Below, one piece after another: positions 6,342 to 9,126 of a DNA stretch of 9,126 nt; the stretch's first letter is position 1, and every line of letters begins with the position of its first letter. The stretch comes from Clostridia bacterium. Its GTDB lineage: Bacteria; Bacillota_A; Clostridia; Christensenellales; Aristaeellaceae. The notes below the pieces were generated by a model. The model was not told the DNA's origin, made no database searches, and saw only the letters and a program-made list of their open reading frames with translations. The stretch spans positions 1-9,126 of the forward strand of contig JAGCIC010000124.1 in the NCBI GenBank assembly GCA_017648805.1, read 5' to 3'. The position numbers were made by a program, and so were the translations under genes.

Positions 6342-8363
6342 ATGCCTGTAAGGGTTGCGGCTTCCGCGGGCTGGTGCTTCGGCGTAAAACGCGCCATGGA
6401 CATGGCGTTCAAGGCCGCTCCCGCCTGTTCTCTGGGTCCGCTGATACACAATTCGGACGCGGTGAAAGACCTGGAAAACGCGGGCATCAGGGCAGTGGAA
6501 ACGCCGGATGAAGCCCCCGAAGGCGGAAGGCTGGTCATCCGGTCCCACGGGGTGACACAGCAGGAATACCTGCTGGCCCAAAGCCGCTGCCGGGTGGTGG
6601 ACGCCACCTGTCCCTACGTGAGCGCCATCCACAGGATGGTGGAAAAGGCGAAGAGCGAAGGCCGCGAGGTGATCGTGGCGGGGCAGGCGTCGCACCCCGA
6701 GGTGCAGGGCATCGTTTCCCGGGCGGGAAAAGCCTGCGTGGTGGCAAACGCTTTGGAGGCTCTGGCGCTCCGGGTCGCGGAAGGCGCGCTCCTGGTCAGC
6801 CAGACCACTTTGGGAGGCGCGGAGTTCAGCGCCATCTCACAGGCGCTGAAGTCCAAGCAGCCGCACATCGAGATAAAAAACACCGTCTGCCGCGCCACCG
6901 AGGAAAGACAGACGGAAGCCAGGGAGCTGGCCGCCCACAGCGACGTCATGCTGGTGGTGGGCGACAAAATGAGCGCAAACACACGGCGATTATACGAGAT
7001 CTGCCGGGAGATCTGCCCGAAAACCTATCTGGTTTCGGGAGCGGAGGACCTGGACACGGTCGAGGTAAAGCCCGGTTTGAATATAGGTATTACTGCAGGC
7101 GCATCAACGCCCTGCCGTAAATATGAGGAGGTTTTTACACGCATGAACGACATCGAGAACAACGTTCCTGTTCAGCAGGAAGCCAACGCGCCTCAGGCCG
7201 CGCCTGAAGCGGACTTCGCATCCCAGGTGGATGAGTCCTTACAGAAGTATCGTCCCGGTCAGGTGGTGACCGTGAAGGTGCTGCAGATCACCGATGAGGG
7301 TGTGAACGTAGAGCTGCCCGGCTACAAGATGGACGGCCAGATCAAGACTGACGATCTGAGTGATACCGATGTCAAGGTGGGCGACGAAATAGAGGCCGAG
7401 GTTGTGAAGCTCAACGACGGCAACGGCAACTACGTGCTGCTCAGCCAGAAGAACATCATCAACCGCAAGCTGTGGGACGAGATCGTAGCCAAGTTCGAAA
7501 ACGGCGAATACGTCGAAGCCGAAGGCAAGGAAGCCACCAAGGGCGGCCTGCTGTGCGACATCGGCGGCGTACGCACCTTCGTTCCCGCCAGCCAGCTGGC
7601 CAATCACTATGTTGACAAGATCGAGCAGTTCGTGGGCAAGCCCATGAAGCTCAAGATCATCGAGCTGGACAAGAGCAAGAAGCGCATCGTGGCTTCCCGC
7701 AAGGCTGTGCTCAAGGAAGAGGCTGCTGCCCGCAAGCAGGAGATCTGGAGCAAGCTGGAGAAGGACGCCGTGGTAAAGGGCATCGTGCGCAGGCTGACCG
7801 ATTTCGGCGCGTTTGTGGACGTTGGCGGCGTAGACGGCCTGGTCCATGTGACCAACCTGTCCTGGGGCCGTGTGGCGCATCCCTCTGACGCGGTGAGCGT
7901 AGGCGAGGAGATCGAAGTCAAGATCCTGGACCTGGATCCCGAGAAGGAAAGGGTCTCCCTGTCCCGCAAGGCCACCCTGCCCAAGCCCTGGACCGTGGCT
8001 GAGGAGAAGTATCCCGTAGGCAGCATCGTGGAAGGCAAAGTGGTCAGGATCCAGCCCTTCGGCGCCTTTGTGGAGCTGGAGAGCGGCCTGGACGGCCTGG
8101 TGCACATTTCCCAGTGCTCCACCCAGAGGGTCAACAAGGTTGAAGACGCGCTGAACGTGGGCGACATCGTCCGCGTGAAGGTGCTGGATGTGGATCCCGA
8201 GCGCAAGCGCATCAGCCTGTCTGTGCGCGCGGCTCTGGAGGACGAGGCCATGGCGGAGACCGACGACATCACCGACGAGTACGCCATCGACGAGGACATC
8301 CAGGATGTCGAAGCTCCCGCCGAGGAGGCTGCTCCCGAAGCCGAGGCTCCCGCTGAGGAATAA
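6342..8363 (+). CDS. ispH-rpsA: Bifunctional IspH (HMBPP reductase) / 30S ribosomal protein S1 fusion
   Basis: Residues 1-267 are IspH, the [4Fe-4S] enzyme that reduces HMBPP to IPP and DMAPP in the last step of the MEP isoprenoid pathway. The cluster cysteines are C12 (WCFGV), C90 (DATCP) and C183 (NTVCRAT). Substrate-pocket residues H36, H69, H118, E120 (HPE), T155 (SQTTL), S211/N213 (SAN) and S255 (GASTP) are all present. Residues from 268 form ribosomal protein S1: four S1 OB-fold domains near 304-370, 388-454, 474-543 and 560-629, then an acidic Glu/Ala/Pro-rich tail (633-673). Domains 3 and 4 carry the best-preserved motifs (DFGAFVDVGGVDGLVHV, PFGAFVELESGLDGLVHIS). The start ATG has AAAGGA eight bases upstream. 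Such fusions are known in Clostridia. An internal start at 7143 could also give free S1. The common upstream neighbour cmk is absent; ogt diverges instead. Confidence 0.95.
   Translation: MPVRVAASAGWCFGVKRAMDMAFKAAPACSLGPLIHNSDAVKDLENAGIRAVETPDEAPEGGRLVIRSHGVTQQEYLLAQSRCRVVDATCPYVSAIHRMVEKAKSEGREVIVAGQASHPEVQGIVSRAGKACVVANALEALALRVAEGALLVSQTTLGGAEFSAISQALKSKQPHIEIKNTVCRATEERQTEARELAAHSDVMLVVGDKMSANTRRLYEICREICPKTYLVSGAEDLDTVEVKPGLNIGITAGASTPCRKYEEVFTRMNDIENNVPVQQEANAPQAAPEADFASQVDESLQKYRPGQVVTVKVLQITDEGVNVELPGYKMDGQIKTDDLSDTDVKVGDEIEAEVVKLNDGNGNYVLLSQKNIINRKLWDEIVAKFENGEYVEAEGKEATKGGLLCDIGGVRTFVPASQLANHYVDKIEQFVGKPMKLKIIELDKSKKRIVASRKAVLKEEAAARKQEIWSKLEKDAVVKGIVRRLTDFGAFVDVGGVDGLVHVTNLSWGRVAHPSDAVSVGEEIEVKILDLDPEKERVSLSRKATLPKPWTVAEEKYPVGSIVEGKVVRIQPFGAFVELESGLDGLVHISQCSTQRVNKVEDALNVGDIVRVKVLDVDPERKRISLSVRAALEDEAMAETDDITDEYAIDEDIQDVEAPAEEAAPEAEAPAEE
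7126..7145 (+). promoter_or_regulatory. Internal ribosome binding site and ATG at the IspH/S1 junction
   Basis: AGGAGG at 7126-7131 is followed after 11 bases by an in-frame ATG at 7143 (residue 268 of the fusion). Starting there would yield a 406-residue S1 protein with no IspH part. The Shine-Dalgarno sequence is embedded in codons for the Glu-Glu-Val near the IspH C-terminus. The flanking codons (AAA, TAT, GTT, TTT, ACA) are AT-rich for this gene. Internal initiation is plausible but unproven. Confidence 0.5.
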
Positions 8364-8373
8364 GCCCGAAAGC

Positions 8374-8403
8374 AAAATGACCGCCTGAAAAGGCGGTCAT
8401 TTT
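8374..8403 (+). terminator. Rho-independent terminator after ispH-rpsA
   Basis: The arms AAAATGACCGCCT (8374-8386) and AGGCGGTCATTTT (8391-8403) form a perfect 13-bp stem capped by a GAAA tetraloop, 10 bases after the stop. The T-tract is short and lies within the 3' arm (ATTTTC). The stem is nearly symmetric and has A residues on its 5' side, so it could work on either strand. Confidence 0.9.
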
Positions 8404-8413
8404 CATTGCATTC

Positions 8414-8473
8414 ACGCTCAAAACCGACTCAAACGCTGTTTGAGTTGCGCCCCGCAAGGGCGGTTTTAGGCGT
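8414..8473. other. Sixty-base element able to fold as a three-way junction
   Basis: The outer stem pairs AAAACCG (8420-8426) with CGGTTTT (8461-8467). It extends past one C-A mismatch through ACGCT (8414-8418) and GGCGT (8469-8473), including one G-T wobble. Directly stacked inside it is an 8-bp hairpin, ACTCAAAC (8427-8434) with GTTTGAGT (8438-8445) and a GCT loop. Directly after that comes TGCG/CGCA (8446-8449/8453-8456) with a CCC loop. Four bases (AGGG) complete the junction. It lies between the rpsA terminator and the next promoter and contains no gene. It could be a small RNA, a repeat element of REP or miniature-transposon type, or a protein-binding site; which of these is unknown. Confidence 0.55.
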
Positions 8474-8489
8474 TTCAAAAGCCGTTTGA

Positions 8490-8519
8490 TTGCTTTTTTT
8501 GCCCCTTCCGCCGTACAAT
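8490..8519 (+). promoter_or_regulatory. Probable promoter for the small-protein/XRE pair
   Basis: TACAAT at 8514-8519 matches the -10 consensus at five of six bases. TTGCTT at 8490-8495 is a weak -35 with an 18-base spacer that contains a run of seven T. Transcription would begin near 8526, about 27 bases before the ATG at 8553. It lies after the rpsA terminator and in front of two genes with strong ribosome binding sites, which supports the call. Confidence 0.45.
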
Positions 8520-8552
8520 AAGGCCATGATCCGGCAAGGGAGGCGAGAAGCG

Positions 8553-8741
8553 ATGGCAAACGACAGCTGGAACAGATGGGACAAGATCGCGCTGAGAGTG
8601 GAGCAGTTAAAGGAGACTGCCGCACGCGCGGAGACAGGATACGGTGATATGCCCGCCCCTGACCGCAGGCGCAGAGGAGTGTTCGGGAAGCTCAGACTCG
8701 CGGCGCTGTGCATAGCCCGCATATTTCTGATCCGGGACTGA
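8553..8741 (+). CDS. Small basic hypothetical protein, 62 residues
   Basis: I do not recognise this protein. The ATG at 8553 is preceded by GGGAGG (8538-8543) with nine bases of spacing, a much better start than the TTG at 8490 in the same frame, which would lie in the promoter. Residues 4-28 look like a charged amphipathic helix (WNRWDKIALRVEQLKETAAR). A short Pro-containing linker follows, then a basic cluster (RRRR, 38-41) and a C-terminal stretch (45-60) mixing Lys/Arg with LAALCIARIFLI, which could be a membrane-associated amphipathic helix or a weak transmembrane segment. The XRE gene's ribosome binding site overlaps this stop codon, so the two are probably co-translated. A role as partner of that regulator is speculation. 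Confidence 0.7.
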   Translation: MANDSWNRWDKIALRVEQLKETAARAETGYGDMPAPDRRRRGVFGKLRLAALCIARIFLIRD

Positions 8742-8754
8742 GGAGGAATAAGCT

Positions 8755-9126
8755 ATGGAAAACAACGTTGGATTCGATATGGAAAAGTGCGGCGCGCTGA
8801 TCAGCCGTTTAAGGAAACAGGCGGGCTATACCCAGGCGGGGCTGGCGCAGAGGCTGGGCATCAGCTACCAGGCGGTGTCCTCATGGGAACGGGGCGCGAG
8901 CATGCCGGACATAGGCAAGCTCAGGGATCTGGCCAATGCCTTAAACACCACCGTGGACCGCATCCTTTCCGGAGACGCGGAACCGGCACCGTGCGCCCCC
9001 GCCCCTGTTATCCCCGAGGTACAGTATGAAAAGGACATGCCCGGGGAAGCACCTGCCGCCGGACACGAGCCTGAACCGAAGGGCCCCAAACCGGAAGGAC
9101 CCGTGCAGAAAGAGCCAAGGCAGGAA
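8755..9126 (+). CDS. XRE-family (Cro/CI-type) transcriptional regulator, 3' end missing
   Basis: The frame is open from the ATG at 8755 to the last base of the window, giving 124 residues so far. GGAGG at 8742-8746 lies eight bases upstream. Residues 10-73 form a Cro/CI helix-turn-helix domain, with helices around ISRLRKQAG (16-24), TQAGLAQRLG (26-35), the recognition helix SYQAVSSWERG (37-47) and the typical MPDIGKLRDLANALNTTVDRIL (50-71). From about residue 74 the chain becomes a Pro/Glu/Lys/Ala-rich linker of low complexity, continuing to the edge. In Firmicutes such linkers often lead to a membrane segment, zinc ribbon or sensor domain, but that part cannot be seen here. Autoregulation of the small-protein/XRE pair is a reasonable guess. 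Confidence 0.9.
   Translation, partial: MENNVGFDMEKCGALISRLRKQAGYTQAGLAQRLGISYQAVSSWERGASMPDIGKLRDLANALNTTVDRILSGDAEPAPCAPAPVIPEVQYEKDMPGEAPAAGHEPEPKGPKPEGPVQKEPRQE

Noticed and set aside
6342..8363. Fusion of ispH and rpsA as a sequencing or assembly artefact
   Set aside because: The same fusion is well known in Clostridia, both halves are complete, and the junction sequence is coherent.
7239..8375. 378-codon minus-strand open frame opposite the S1 part
   Set aside because: Antisense shadow of a codon-biased gene; it starts in the terminator stem and has no recognisable domain.
8477..8500. AAAAGC/GCTTTT stem followed by T residues as a second terminator
   Set aside because: Only two G-C pairs and a nine-base loop make it weak; the T-run is better explained as part of the promoter spacer.
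8490..8552. TTG start at 8490 extending the small protein to 83 residues
   Set aside because: It would overlap the probable promoter and has no ribosome binding site, while the ATG at 8553 has a strong one.

Overview
The window is a GC-rich stretch of bacterial chromosome, most likely from a member of the Clostridia or a close relative. The main pointers are a type II MurB, the sporulation-type regulator WhiA, and an IspH reductase fused in frame to ribosomal protein S1, an arrangement known mainly from Clostridia. Most genes begin with clear GGAGG-type ribosome binding sites, and AT-rich stretches are confined to promoters and terminators. No rRNA, tRNA, CRISPR array, insertion sequence or phage gene is visible.

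Layout. (1) 1-2751, plus strand: the 3' part of a DHHW/AlgX-like SGNH-hydrolase-fold protein, then murB, then whiA. Both junctions leave one base between stop and GTG start, so this looks like one tightly coupled cell-envelope and cell-division operon. The rapZ and yvcK genes that normally sit between murB and whiA are absent. (2) 2752-4858: an extended -10 promoter, a 652-residue secreted beta-rich protein I do not recognise, and a strong terminator that probably also serves the opposing genes. (3) 4941-6154, minus strand: a YczE/YitT-type membrane protein downstream of an O6-alkylguanine-DNA alkyltransferase gene (ogt), read from a good promoter that also settles the ogt start codon. (4) 6342-8403, plus strand: the ispH-rpsA fusion, with a strong internal ribosome binding site and an in-frame ATG exactly at the domain junction, then a hairpin terminator. 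(5) 8404-9126: a 60-base segment that can fold as a three-way junction, a probable promoter, a gene for a 62-residue basic protein, and the start of an XRE-family regulator gene that runs off the right edge.

The best-supported genes are ordinary housekeeping genes for peptidoglycan precursor synthesis, division control, isoprenoid synthesis, translation and DNA repair. The least explained parts are the secreted 652-residue protein, the folded element at 8414-8473, the small-protein/XRE pair, and the question of whether S1 is made separately from IspH by internal initiation. I did not find convincing evidence of a wholly new multi-gene system; the findings are graded accordingly.
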